A DNA stretch of 64,000 nucleotides, from NCBI GenBank assembly GCA_027596075.1, contig JADGJC010000223.1, positions 1 to 64,000 on the forward strand, read 5' to 3'. How positions within the stretch are numbered: the stretch's first letter is position 1; every line of letters begins with the position of its first letter. The DNA is from Rhizophlyctis rosea (lineage: Eukaryota; Chytridiomycota; Chytridiomycetes; Rhizophlyctidales; Rhizophlyctidaceae). Position numbers and translations under genes: made by a program. Of the stretch, positions 21,701 to 34,063 are shown one piece after another. The notes beneath the pieces were generated by a model. It saw only the letters and a list, made by a program, of their open reading frames with translations. It ran no database searches and was not told the DNA's origin.

Positions 21701-24236
21701 TGATTAGCATCAACTGGATCTTGGAGAAACATTTGTGATGAAATACTCACTGTTGTCGTACATAGCCTACAAAAGCGTAATTCAGTTTCATCAGTCATTG
21801 TGCATCTCGAAGTGGAGGAACTAGCTTGCAGCTTTCCTGAGCAATCGAACGTACCTTTAAGTAACTGTTGAACTGCGCCATATTCCAGTTCTCCCACCAG
21901 GCACTGCCCCAGTTGGTCAATGGCGGAGGGAGCTGCAGGTGGGCCGCCGTCAGGGCGTCAGCGTTGACGTACCATGTCTCTGGGGAGATGATGTGCGCGG
22001 GCAGAGCGTAGAGGACGTTGTCGGTGTAGACCAAGCTTTTGACCACTGGTTCCATCTGTGAGGTGGGGTGAGTGAGGGGTTTGTGAGGGATGGAATTGGG
22101 GAGTTGTGTTGAACTTACGTCCAGTCCTGGTTCAAATCTGATGTGAGGCAGGTTGATTAGTATCATTGTTTTTCAGATACTACTACAGCAATCAAGGAAT
22201 GTGACGTACCCAGTCTTCTTGTAATCTGGAAATCGAAACGTTTCTCATCAGTTAAATACACAAGTGCAATGCTTGCTCAGCAGATTGTACTTACACTTCA
22301 AAGCCGTTTCGCCTGCAATGAATTGAGCGAATATGGGAGTTGTCAACTGTCAGTGATTCGTCGCTAACAGGCTGAAAGGAACGAAATACCCACTCAGCGG
22401 CGTCAATACATCTTTCTGATCGTTGAGGATTCCAAGCTCGGTATCGGTGAAGAACAAGATGTCCGGGCACAGCCATCGGTCAATTCCAGTCGCATTGCAG
22501 TTGAAGTCAATCACACCAATGGCAGAGAAGTCTATGAGCGGAGGATCATCCAGTATTTGTTGATACCCGAGTGATGTTTATTGATGCAATAAACGCAATA
22601 ACCGACCTCGGAACCATCCCTCTTTAGGCCAATACCTCGTAGGAAACTGTTGACGAACATAAATTGCTATGTCCGTCCCTGCACCCTTCTTCGCTTTGTA
22701 GTAATCAGCAAAAGCTGCTAGATAGACATTTTGCTGTTCTTGGAAGAAGGGAGCCCAGACGTAGATTGTTTTGGTTGCTGTGGTCAGGTTGCCGATGACA
22801 TAGAAGTCGGCATTGAAGATCACTGGGGTTGGTAGGAGGGAGGGCTGATAAGCGATCTTTGCCAAATGGCGGGGGATGTAAATAAAATCTCCTGTGTAGA
22901 CTTACTGCAAGCGTAAACCGGGTTTGGGTAATCGGCGGCGTTAAAGGGCATCCAGTATGACTGTGACATGAGAGATGTTAGTGCGGTGCTTAGGATCATG
23001 AGTAGGTAGAAGGGGTTACCCTGAAGAATACTTACAGACCAAGCGGCACCCCACATATTGTATATATACATGGTGTTCTCTACATATCGAATACCGGCGG
23101 ACATGTTCATTGGCACGGGTCCCGTGGTGGTGCTAACATGGATTGAAGATGAGGACAGGCAACTGAATACGGAAGCAACATCAAGACTTAGCCTACTCTC
23201 GCCAAGCCTGAAGCGGGACATCAATGAGATCCGCAACTGTGATTTTGAATTGGTGGTGGTGAAGAGAGTTCGTTACCAAAGATATTGATAAATGCCCACG
23301 GATCCACATGCTGCTTACATGGCCGTCTGGCTCCGTTGCTGACGCATGACCACTGTGGTATGAGTCCAGTGTCGAGGTTCATGGTGTCATTGTAGGATGT
23401 GAACGTCAAGCCATCGTTCGTGAGTGGCCTTGATACGCCATTGACGTAGTAAGGGAGCTGCTCATAGCGCGGAACGTAGGTGAAGTCGGCAGGCTGTGAA
23501 GATGTGATGTTTAGACTGAGAGTCTTCCTTTGTATGGTTCCGACACGGAAGTTTTGAGACTTACATTTCCCATATACGCGAAGAACCAAATGGTGTGACC
23601 CTGCATGGTTGCTTGTCAGCTGGGAGACGGAGTGTAAGATGATGAAAGAGCAAAAGAGGACACTTGCGGCTTGGGGAAACTTGATGACGATGGAGCTGAG
23701 CTGCCAGTTTTTGATAGCATAGTAAGTATCGAGGTTGAAGGTGTAGGAGTTCCATTGATTGACTGGCAAGCTTGACATCCCGAAGATAGCTGGGAGATAC
23801 CCGGGTTGTGTGTCAGTGGTGCTGTTCAACGTGAGGTCGAACCATATGTTATCGAGCGAGGTGTTTGACTGTCACATGTCAGAACAGATGTTCTCAGTTT
23901 TGTATAATATCATAAACTATATACTTATACAGCCCGCAAAACACGTACGTAGATGTTGATTGTCAACGTTTTATAGACGTTGTTGGTACTACTGGCATAG
24001 GGGGCAGTGTCCGCACGCAAATGGAAGGCGTCCCAACCGCCCGCGCCAGTCGCTGTCCATACATCCGCTAGCAGTGGGTATGTGGAGGGCAGAGGGGCCG
24101 GGTATGTGGAAGGATCGGCCAGTCCGTGCTGAACAGCCCAGCTCCAATCTTTGAAGCCGTCGTTCTGATCGCATTTCAAGAAGTTGGCAAGAACAAGATC
24201 GAAGATGCCGACGATGAGGAGGAGCGCCGTCCACAT
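18787..24236 (-). CDS. class C GPCR with solute-binding-protein-like ectodomain (receptor 2)
   Basis: Reconstructed as 29 exons (first 24236-23949, last 19048-18787), 1119 residues, with an N-terminal signal peptide (WTALLLIVGIFDLVLA). The order matches receptor 1: beta-rich N terminus, solute-binding-like region (LYALPAHII, PPPLTNWGSAWWENWN, DGRCGMDAQFEKALNET, YPPTGTG), then a class C seven-helix domain from about residue 795 (EVIRAAAF, MKSYRIDRIF, AFRTRNVVSSFNE, FAVPKLL). The tail is shorter and not alike, Thr/Gly/Lys-rich. Several exons equal those of receptor 1 in length and phase (167, 126, 81, 81, 30 and 18 bases), and tiny exons of 16, 16, 18 and 19 bases are present. Some introns are unique to one copy, for example the split ahead of NWDSRPPC here. 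The least certain donor is after the second exon (23662). Probable function: surface chemoreceptor; ligand unknown. Confidence 0.82.
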
Positions 24237-25230
24237 TTTTCTCTGTTAAAACTCCAGGATGGGCGGGTGAAGCCGAGGCCGCGCAGCAGGACGAACAAGA
24301 TCCAATGATGGTAGCTGATGGTATTGACGAGACGTGGTGTCCTCAACCCCTTTTATATCATTGTTCGTCACCTTTGGGTAATTTTGATGCAGGCATTTAA
24401 GTGTGCCTATGAATGGAACAATATTGGACACCAATCATGGCCATGAATCAGTCTGAACACTTTTTTGGGGGTTGTTCAAGAACGATGCTGTGCATTGCGG
24501 ACGGTTGATGAATAGGAAAGGAGTGGTGGTGCTCATGATACCGTCTGACTCAACAAGGGTCAAAAGGAGGTAAGGGTACCGATCATCAGATTGGTGTATT
24601 GACAAACATTGGCTTGCATGCACGTCAACTTTGATTCATGCAACCATCAATCCTAAAAGCCAGACCTCTAAATTCAGCAGCGAGCTCCCCCGGCATGAGC
24701 ACAAATTGTCAATGGGGGATGACTTTGAACCATGGGGTATGTGTATTGAAGAGATGGAGACAATGCATGGGAGGACGATCTGAGGGGTGGTGTTGTCAGC
24801 TTCCCTTCCCAAAGTGTTGTACACACGGCGAGACGTTCAGGCTCAATTTGAGGACAATGGAAAGAGGTTCTCGATACGTCCTAATATATTCACTTGAAAG
24901 CCGATGAAGCAGTTTCGAACTCTCTCAGCCGACCAAATCACCCACCAGTGCATGCTGGGATGGTTGTGATGCCGCCATCATGCCATCGGCCAGGGATTGT
25001 CAACAGACGCGTCATAGCACAGATTGAATGGGGGAAAGATGAAGGAAGGGCGTGTTCAACGTGTTGTTGAGGGAACACTGAGGAATCTGATTCGGATGAC
25101 GTAAGATAGCACTTCCATCAGTACTTCTGTAAATGGCTTGTGATCAAGCCACACAAGAATCAATTGAGCCCATTGCTGAATGGATCAAGCCCCGCACTGA
25201 AATCGACAATGGTGATCGTCTCAGACTGGC
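24237..25230. other. intergenic, nothing recognised
   Basis: This is the upstream region of receptor 2 (promoter side, read toward lower coordinates). No coding signal beyond short chance frames was found. Confidence 0.45.
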
Positions 25231-28200
25231 TCACCCATTCTCCTCCCCACTCCCCTTCCCCTCACCACCAACTTCGCATTTCGGACCCAACGCAATTTGC
25301 TCCACATCATAGATGCGCATACTTTGTTCTGCGCCTTCATTGAGCCAGAACCAGCAGTCCACCCCTAGTACCCCTCTTCGAGCATGTTGACAAAAAAACG
25401 ATCTGTAGACCTCTTCACGTACTTGCGTGCGGCCAAAACCACAATACCTATGGTCCAAAAGGAGTGCATGGTTATTGCCACCTCACTGGGCAGCTTCACC
25501 GCCAATATTTGGACCGCTACCTCCATCACCGGCCCAACCAGTACCTGATAAACGCACCCTTCGACTTGTCCTATAAAAATGCTACTACAATGAGAGGTCG
25601 TGTCCAATTTATCGATGGACACGGTCTTCCTTAAGATAATCAGTGTTGACTTGGGGGAAGCAGTTACAGTTAATGCTAAATTCGTTGGAACAGAAGTCAG
25701 TGCGCTCTATGAATCGGCGGGTTTGGAAGGATGTCGACCTGTTTTGTGGAATGTTGAAGCATTTGCGTCTTCATGTTCACAAAGCATTGGGAGTGTGAGA
25801 GTTTGGAGAGTGACCTGATGGAATGCATGGTGTTTGGCATTGAAACCGTATGAGATGGAGTGCCTCTGTCATCTACTGCATTTCCGGCCGGAGTGGTCGT
25901 ATGCTAGTCTCCTACAGCCCATCCGTGCCCTCATGATTACTTTTTTTGGGTCATTCCGGCATCCAGACCTTGTTTTGACAAACCTCAAAATCCTTTCATT
26001 CTCATCAACATGACGAGATGTCCCAGTAGCACTGAGCGTGCCGTTGGTAGCCATCCATATGAGACGTTTGTTTGTAAGTCGAAAATCAAATATTGTCCCC
26101 ATGTAGAAATTGTAAAGCGCATGGCTCTCTTACCATCCCGATACGGCTTGGCAGATGTCATTTTTTGAGGTCACCACGGATCGAATCAAAAGGATGTAAC
26201 ATCCAGTTTAGTCAGTTTGTTGCTCATCATAAAAAGATATTCAATCGTGAAGGGAAATGAATTTGGCTCCGTTTTAGCGGACGACCGCGTGGTAGGCACC
26301 CAATTGAATGTGACGTTGAGTATTCCTGTGCAGGAGTGTAAGGAGAACATAACATTTCATCATACTGCATAGGCCACACGAATGATCACAATGAATCCAA
26401 GATTCATGAAAAATTCGTACAGTCCCAGGAATAGAAGCAATCCGGTCTCGATTCTCAGCAACCTCCTTACCGCTGTCTCGTTTGCTTGATAGGCGGTGGT
26501 CACAGCTCAAAGTGTGGGTAACAGTGACAGTGACAACTTTGAGGTGATAAACCTACCGAGGCAAAGCCATTGAATAACATTTCATCAAGTCGTTAGAAAA
26601 TACGCCAGGCGAAGTAGTTGGCATTGGTACGAAAGTCATGGTGCTGTACTGTCAATGCTGTAGCCACTGATTTTTCGAAGCTACTTTAGAAACCATGGAT
26701 TCGAAAATCACCGTTCGTCAACCTGACTGCATCATCATTCACTCGGCAGCTCCTCTGTGACATCAGCTCAGTGAACATGCATTGGATGACACTGGCGCAA
26801 GCATAGCTTCCCCTCGATGAACCTGACACTGATTTTATGTATATGCAAGTGTAGTAGAACTGCCCATCTCAATCCAATCACCGCGTGTTCCTCTTCCGTT
26901 TCTGGTCCATTTCGCCCTCAATACGTGAAAATTAATGTAATCATGGTGATGTATGGTTCTTCTGAAGTAAGAGCTACGTCCGATGATATGAAAGCGGAAG
27001 AAAACAAATATTCACCACACATGAGTATCCATTGATACCCAGGTTTCAAGATCGCGAAGGGTATGGTCAGCTTGCTGGATTTGCTATCGCTAAGTACGCC
27101 TACCGTATCTTACGAAATGGGCTGCGGGATGCATGTATAAAATGTGGTTGCCTGGATCAGTAGCGACAATGTCATTTCATTGGTGTATGACTTGATGTTT
27201 TGGGGTTGGGGTCGCGCTCAAAAGCAACGAGAGGCAAGTGATTTGAAGTGAAGATTGCAGAGGTGAGGGCCGTCACTTTCCTTCACTGAAATGTTTTGCA
27301 GTTGATTATGACCATTGTATTGGAGGCTCGTAGCTTCATGTGTGGGTGAAAGAAAAAGTCCGAACCATCCATTCGAGCCCCCATAGCGTGCGGGCAAAGG
27401 GAAACACTCCTCGCCCTCATCACAGACATTACCTTGCAACATCCGCCCAGTCCGTCGGTAAGTTACATCTCAACTCAACAACTTCAATGTTCTCTATCGT
27501 CGCCCTCTTCAAGGACTCAACGGATGAAAACATTGGATTCATTTGACAACTTACACCTTTGACATTTTGAGACAGGCAAAAAAGCCATCTCAGGTGGCCG
27601 TGGCCCTTAAGTGCATGTAGCTCTGCCATCAGGTAAAGTGCATTCACTACATCAATTGCCCATACGCTCGGAGAAAAAGATGAATCTCTATCCGCATCAA
27701 ATCAGAACCGGAACAAGATGTAATCGTTATTTGATCCATTCGCTCCGATTTTGAGAAAGTTCGTAGACAAGATGAATTCTTGAGGATTACATTGAGACCA
27801 TCACCATTGATATTGATTATGAAGCACCAAATCTTTCTCAGTGCACAGATTGTGGGAAACGCGACAACGGGTTGAAGAAGGAAAACGAGAGTCTATAAGT
27901 CGACAATGTTGACCTTCGCTCGAACCATGTGGCAAATGTTGGATCGCAAAAGATGGAACAGCATGGATGTAGCCTGCGGTGACTTGCGCTGGATGTGATC
28001 GGCAAGAGAGTCGAGAGCAGCCTGACAGAGGGAATTTTGCCAGCCAAATAAAAACCCGCGACACATCCATACTGTCGAAGCATCGCTTAGATTGACAGCT
28101 TCGACATGAGCAGGGCTCAACAATCGTAGAGAGGCATCATCACTGCAATCATTATGACTGGGATTGTCAAGGCATTAGAAGAGATTGCCTGGACTTCCAA

Positions 28201-28320
28201 ACAGAGAAAAAGAACCACAAGAATAATGTACAAAACTCTTACATGAAGATGAAGCGTCAGCAATGCCTTGGGGACCATTGCCGTCCGAGTGCTCATCTTG
28301 CTTGAAGAATGGAAATAAAG
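25231..28320 (-). pseudogene. possible decayed multi-exon membrane-protein gene
   Basis: I do not recognise a family. On the minus strand several exon-like segments occur in a row. They are: an exon ending in HLH with a GTAAGA donor (start 28295); a segment at about 28110-27900 with DASTVWMCRGFLFGWQNS and MLFHLLRSNICHMV; a hydrophobic one at about 27898-27835 (TLVFLLQPVVAFPTICALRK); one at about 26460-26370 (LLLFLGLYEFFMNLGFIVII); and one at about 25560-25365 (LVGPVMEVAVQILAV, then WTIGIVVLAARKYVKRSTDR). The last needs one extra G in a GGGG run near 25375 to enter the frame VDCWFWLNEGAEQ..YDVEQIAL, which ends at 25231. The frames could not be joined by normal introns, so this is either a relic or a gene with sequence errors. 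Confidence 0.3.
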
Positions 28321-31300
28321 CACACAAACAGTCTGGGCACAAAATTGAAAACTTCAACGGGATCGAAGGGGGAAGAAATAGCGGTTGGAGAACAAAAACG
28401 AGGTTACCCAAGGAGGAATGTGATGGATAAGGGCTGTTCCCTACCCCACCAGACCTTGACCGAAATCAACGCATACAATAGGGAGTATCACGGAAATGAC
28501 CAAGCCAATTTGTGGATTCGGCCTGATGATTGCGTGAAAAAGAAGGATTGCCACCAACGCCCTTTTGCAAGCTGGATATCATGTAATATGAGTTATCCGA
28601 ACGGTGATCACAGATCCGCTTTCTCTAACAAAGAATCTTGGCAAATGACAGGATTGAGAGAGGCAAAGACCATTTCGTGTCGTTCTCTGAATGCGTCATT
28701 TGGGGACTGACAAACGATGGGATCGCGAAGGTCTGCCACTTCGAAAACTGCGGTGACCCTACCTTCTGAGACTGTTCCTGGTGAACATCTTCCTGTGGCT
28801 GTGCCACCACACGAGGGTCTTGAAGAGAGTGCCGAGCCAGTGAAATGTAATGTATCAGTAGTCGTTCAAGACCGAGCATGTGATGGTCAAAAAGACTATG
28901 GAGACACTGGTATAATCGAGGTGTAGGTGGAAAGGTTCAAGGTGGGGCAAGGAAGTGTGGGATGAACGTTTCCAGCCTTGCAACCAGCAAAAATACACAT
29001 GTCATAACGTCGACTACGATAACATGATGCTGGAAATTCTTGCAGTGTTTAGCGATGACTGCGATGGAGGAAAAATGAATGTTCTACTAATCTTTGTTGC
29101 TTCCTAAAGTTCCCAACCCCCGGTTCAGCTCCACGTGGTGATTGGGGAGTACTGAAAATGATCTTGCAGGAAAAGACAGCATGTGCATCAGTCAGCTTAT
29201 AGCAAGGCGTATGATGATGGCCATTTCTTTGATGACGCGATGGCAGGAGTAGAAGGGTTACGTTGACACCCTGAAAGCGAATTACTTGCAATTTTCATAC
29301 ACGTTCATGGAGGTTGCCACCACTTGTTCGTAAGGAATACTTCCACTTTATCATCCCGCGTGAATCCGCGTCAAGAATCCGCTATGTGAATAGCACCTGC
29401 CGCTGCAAAAAGAACCAACATAAATGACAAGAATACGTTCAACTACTGGATGACGAAACCCCACTGACTAGATTCAAGGTCCGTTGCCTCAAAGTTATGT
29501 GTGCGAATTGAGTTTTCCGGCTTTGCCAGTGGCTGCGATATCTCAGGGTTTGTGGAGGAAGAGGGAATGTGAGTTAAGTAACTCAACGAGCCTTAAAAAA
29601 TGTCAGTAGAATTTCGATGGATGCTCAATTGCTCGTGTTACGAAATGTTATTGAAAGAAAGGGCAGCGGGAATGAATTGGGCATGTTGCCATGGGTTTCC
29701 TTCCAAATTGAGAAGTTTTGTGGTTTAAACATGGGACAAAGGTAGCCCTACGGGCAGGGTGATTGAACGCTCGACAAGTGCGAGACACCGCCACTTGATA
29801 CATCATGGAGGGATAGATGAGAGCTCAAAGGTGAACATCGCTCTTTGTTCTGGCTCACGGGTGGCACCTGATAACATAGCACCAAAGATAACATGGGGTT
29901 CCGAAAAAAGTACGGAACAGTGCGGGAAGCGACATGGAAACGAGCGACGTTTCAGTATGTCATAAACTTTCCACTTGATCGACATCCCTTTGCGCTTTGG
30001 TACAATGGCATGTAACGTAGCTGCAAGAGGGGATCTGTTCTTCCTTCGGAAAAAAAGACAGCAGTACGTGGCGGAACTGAACTGCAGCCTGGGGATCGAC
30101 GGTCAGTTCTCAGCGTCACAAGTATTTTTTGATTGCATCAGTTTGTGTCGACGTCGCTGGCACGAGATTATGATGATGAAATGGGGTATTCTGATATGTT
30201 GACAAGAAACTACCTACTCTTCCAGTGTTCCGAAAGTGAAACAAGATAGTGAACTCAGCGATGTATACTAAAACTCATACTCCTATATATGTAATATACC
30301 GGCAACGCGGCCATTATTCTGCAATCAGTTTCCGATGCTCAGTTTGCATGCCTTGACGGAATCGTACCCGCTGCTGAGAGATTGTGCCATTGAGGCTCGC
30401 GAAGTCTGGGACTTTCGTCTCAGGGAAGGACGGGACGAGACAAACAGGGTCTGTATGGATTAACTCGGAATATCATACCGCCATGAGGTACGAAGTGTCC
30501 AAAAACATAGCACAGAGGTGTTTGATTACGAATCGCCCGCATGCTGCAGAAAGATCAGTCGCAAAAAAGGAAGGCGGTCTTATTGTTCGTGCGGGCAGCC
30601 TGGAGGTTGGTTCAGTGGCAGGTTGGCAGTGCGTGCAAAAGGGGATGACTGATCCGAGAAGGGGCGTGCTAAGTGGTTATAAAAGCCTTCAAAAGGACGC
30701 CGTTTATGCGGTGATCATTATAATGTGTTTTTGATAGTTGTTCTGTCCAATGTAGATAGCGCGCGGGAAGGGGAAAAAGGAGAAGGTACCTCCACATATA
30801 AGCGTCCAGGGAATTGTTTGAATGTAATGAGGGTATTGAGCATATTGATCTTCACGTTGGCGTTCTACTTGTTATACTGGTTTTATTGGACTGTCAAGCT
30901 GTTGAGTTTAAGCGGGTTTCGGATTCACAAGAGGAAACAGGGTTTCCGAAAGCAGTATGTCATTAGACAGTCTACAAAAAGGAGAGGGAGCGTTTGAAGA
31001 TGTTCAGTAACGATATTGTTTAACCTCAATAGAGCAGCCGCTGAGTGTGCGTAGTGTGGTCCATGAGTTTGGCAATGGGCGATGAATGCACTGATTCTAT
31101 TGATTTCGTCACCAACGAGATCGTGTTCTCCGAAAATTTACCCAGTGAGAAACGGATGTTGACCATTACGCACTGTCAAAGATCGAAGAAGTACTTGCTT
31201 TGGCGCGGACCAGGTGGGCCCTCGGGTGCATGATTCGCAGCCTTCACATGATGATTGTGTCTCAATCTGTTAGGCTGTACATGTAAACCCTGAATGAGAA

Positions 31301-32257
31301 TAGGAAAGAAGACGTAATCACATTCAAAAGAAGCAGTCCATCAAGTTGAACAAGTCCCTCGTTTCAACTACGTAGGGGATTCCCACATCCCTGCTCTTCA
31401 AACACGGAAACATTTTTGCGGGACTTCGAATTATTGACGGCCAACAGAAAAAGATACGCTGAGCAGGTCTGTGAACAGCATTCCCAATTCATGACATATA
31501 TGATTGAAGCGCAATGACGAATGAGAGGATTGATGCGCGTAATCCGAGAGGGAAGAGAACAGGATCATTTTGTCAGGAATGGCGTCGCACACAAACGCAA
31601 AAAGAATTACAAGAGCAAGTTGCTTGTGAATGAAGCCTGGATGTGCGGTCCTCACTGAGCATCATCTGCATTGAATCATTCTTTTCCTTGTCGAGCTGAG
31701 CACGATTTGTGGCTCAAATTATGCCAAGATGTAGGAAGGCAAACATCCACCAGAGAGGGGGAAAAAGTGTCATGGCTGTGCACAGCGGCCATTCCTTGTC
31801 CCAGGTCAAAATCTGGCAAAGGGGATGAAAGGAAACACAAATCCTCGATCAACCCACTAGCATTTTCTTTGATGCATGCCGTACCAGTGGCACTGCGGCA
31901 TAGAGGTATGGTAGAAGGCGTAAAATGCATGGCAACTTTGCCGAAGACGAGATATGAGATGAGCAACCAGCAGAAGTGGTTGTTGCAATAAAAACCAATG
32001 GATACTTCCCGTCTAATCAATTCAAAATAAGGCACGTAATGCACGTATGCAGATTGAAAATTTCGTCCCTGCTACAGCATTGAAACAGGATTCGGGTTAG
32101 CCATGCCTGGCAAATAAGACAAAACCACAAAAGCAATTTCAAGGTGAAGTCAAACTCCATTTCATCTTATTAACATCACCAGAGTTGATCATGCGATTCT
32201 CCAAAAGCAGTGCGCCGCCATCCACCTTCCCCTCCGCCCAGAAACCAATCCCAAAAA
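28321..32257. other. gene-poor stretch, nothing recognised
   Basis: About 3.9 kb with only short open frames on both strands. The longest (28309-28710, plus, 133 codons) has no recognisable motif, no clear exon partners and an unremarkable composition. I found no RNA gene or structured repeat. Confidence 0.45.
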
Positions 32258-33443
32258 TCACTCATCATCCCTATACACATGCTTCCCCCTCTGCTGAAAC
32301 TGCGTCATAGGCTTCCCACTCCCCACCACTCCAACCTTAGCATTCGGATCATCCGGCGTCTTAAAAATACTACTCTTCTTCAACAAGGGCATCGCCGCCG
32401 CCGCCTTTGCCTTCGCCTTCTTCCCCCCCGCCCCACCCGTCGCAAACGCCAACCAAGCCTTTTGCTTTTCCACTTGCTCGTTGTTCTTCGATTTAGCAGC
32501 CGCCGTTCCATCCGGGTTGAACTTCTTCTTCTTTTTCTTCTTTTCGGCGTCGTGTGATGCGGCGGCGGTTGATGCGGATGATGCGGCGGCGGAGTCGGAG
32601 TCTGCGGTTGTGTCGTTGGCGGAGGCGGCTTCGATGGCGGAGATGGGGCGTTTGTGGTGGTGTTGTGGTTGGGAGATGGGTTTGATGTCTTCGCCTTTTA
32701 CGGCTTCTTTGTTTCCGTAGCCTTTGAATGTTACTGTGTAGACTCCAAGACCTTCTTGGGGTACGGCGTCGATGACCGCGTCGTAGTATTTTCCGTCAGC
32801 GGAGTAGCGGGCTAGGACGCGTTGGCCTACTGTGAAGCGTTTTGGGGCGAATTGGAGGAATGTTTGAGGTGCTGTTGGTGTTGGGGAGGAGGTGTAGGGG
32901 GAGGTTGGGGTGTGTGAGTCGGAGGATTTGGCGCCCCAGCGGGAGACTCGGGATTTTGTGGCTGATGATGCGGGTGTGGATGATTCTGATGTGGGTGCTG
33001 TTCATATGTGAGTGGTGTGTGTCTTGATTAATGACTTATCAACGAAGCAAAGTGCTCATTTCGGACCAAGGCTTACGGTCTCCCATGTGAGGCATCCGGC
33101 CAATCCATCAGGCCTTCGGCCAGACAGAGGCCTTCGCCCAAGGTATAGTCTATCGCCTCCGGTAAGAAGCTTCCGGCCAGACTGTGGACCTGTGGCCTCC
33201 TACACGAAGCGTCCGCACCGCCACCATTGCCCTCACTTTGGACACACCACACCAACCTTTGGATTCCGACTTTACTGACGCGGGAGCAGCGGCACCACCA
33301 CCGGTGAGTTGAGTGTATAGAGATATCAGGTCCTTCAAGTCAGTTTGCAGTTTCTTCAGTTCCTGCGAGTCTGGGTCCTTTGACAGAGCCTCCTCGACCT
33401 GTTCCAGTTGGAACTGATATGAAGCGAGTTCTTCAGCGGACAT
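32258..33443 (-). CDS. SMNDC1: SMNDC1/SPF30-type Tudor-domain splicing factor
   Basis: Exon 1 starts at 33443 with MSAEELASYQFQLEQVEEAL, the N-terminal helical region typical of SPF30. Exon 2 is 32997-32258. The Tudor domain is clear: FAPKRFTVGQRVLARYSADG, KYYDAVIDAV and VTFKGYGNKEAV. The C terminus has the family's end motif (KSSIFKTPDD, then GKPMTQF and KHVYRDDE). SPF30 binds symmetrically dimethylated arginines and helps assemble the U4/U6.U5 tri-snRNP into the spliceosome in the nucleus. The exon 1 donor is ambiguous: only phase 1 fits, best GT at 33301, giving 293 residues (human homologue about 238), but a donor further on is possible. The intron of about 300 bases is longer than its neighbours. 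An Ala/Ser/Lys-rich linker follows the Tudor domain. Confidence 0.9.
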
Positions 33444-34063
33444 ATCTGGATGGTTTTCACAAGTTGCTGTCGTCGGTGGGCGAGGAACGGTGGACAAATC
33501 AGCAAAGAATAGCAAGCTGCGTGAGTGCTTATGATTGGCTGCGGGATGTAAGAGTATCAAGCGGATGATTTAACAGATTGGTTGAGATTCGGGAGGAAAA
33601 GAAATGGGACCAGGGAGAAAGAATTTGGTGCAAAAACAAAGACATGCGAAATCCAAAGCTTGTTTAAGAACCACGTGAACGCAAATATGTTCAGGTGATG
33701 GGTTAATCGCTTATTCAAATGACGCATCGTGACTACATGATGTCGGTGATGTTGAGTGTTGCCTTTTGCTCTTTCACCGGTCTTTTGCTGTTGGTTTGCA
33801 ATCTTGGCTTCGTGCAGCTCGCCCATCCATTTCCTCCGTTTCCCTTCCCACATTTGAGCAGCTCAAGAGGTAAGGGTGTAGTATACAGACTGCATATGCA
33901 GCGTATGCTTATCCGATATCACAACAGTTAGATACGAGTCTTTTACACGCGTCGAACACGGTGCTTGGAATATCCTTCTTCAACATCATAACACTACGAC
34001 AGCACCGCTCCAATTTCCCACCTCGCTCTATAAAAAGCATCAGACCCATCCCGAAACACACAA
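33444..34063. other. divergent intergenic region
   Basis: This is a probable shared promoter region of SMNDC1 (minus) and the BTB gene (plus). A TATA-like element precedes the BTB gene; nothing else is recognised. Confidence 0.5.
34029..34036 (+). promoter_or_regulatory. TATA box-like element of the BTB gene
   Basis: TATAAAAA lies 28 bases before the proposed ATG at 34064. If it is the functional core element the leader would be very short, so it may instead be a chance match. Confidence 0.35.
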
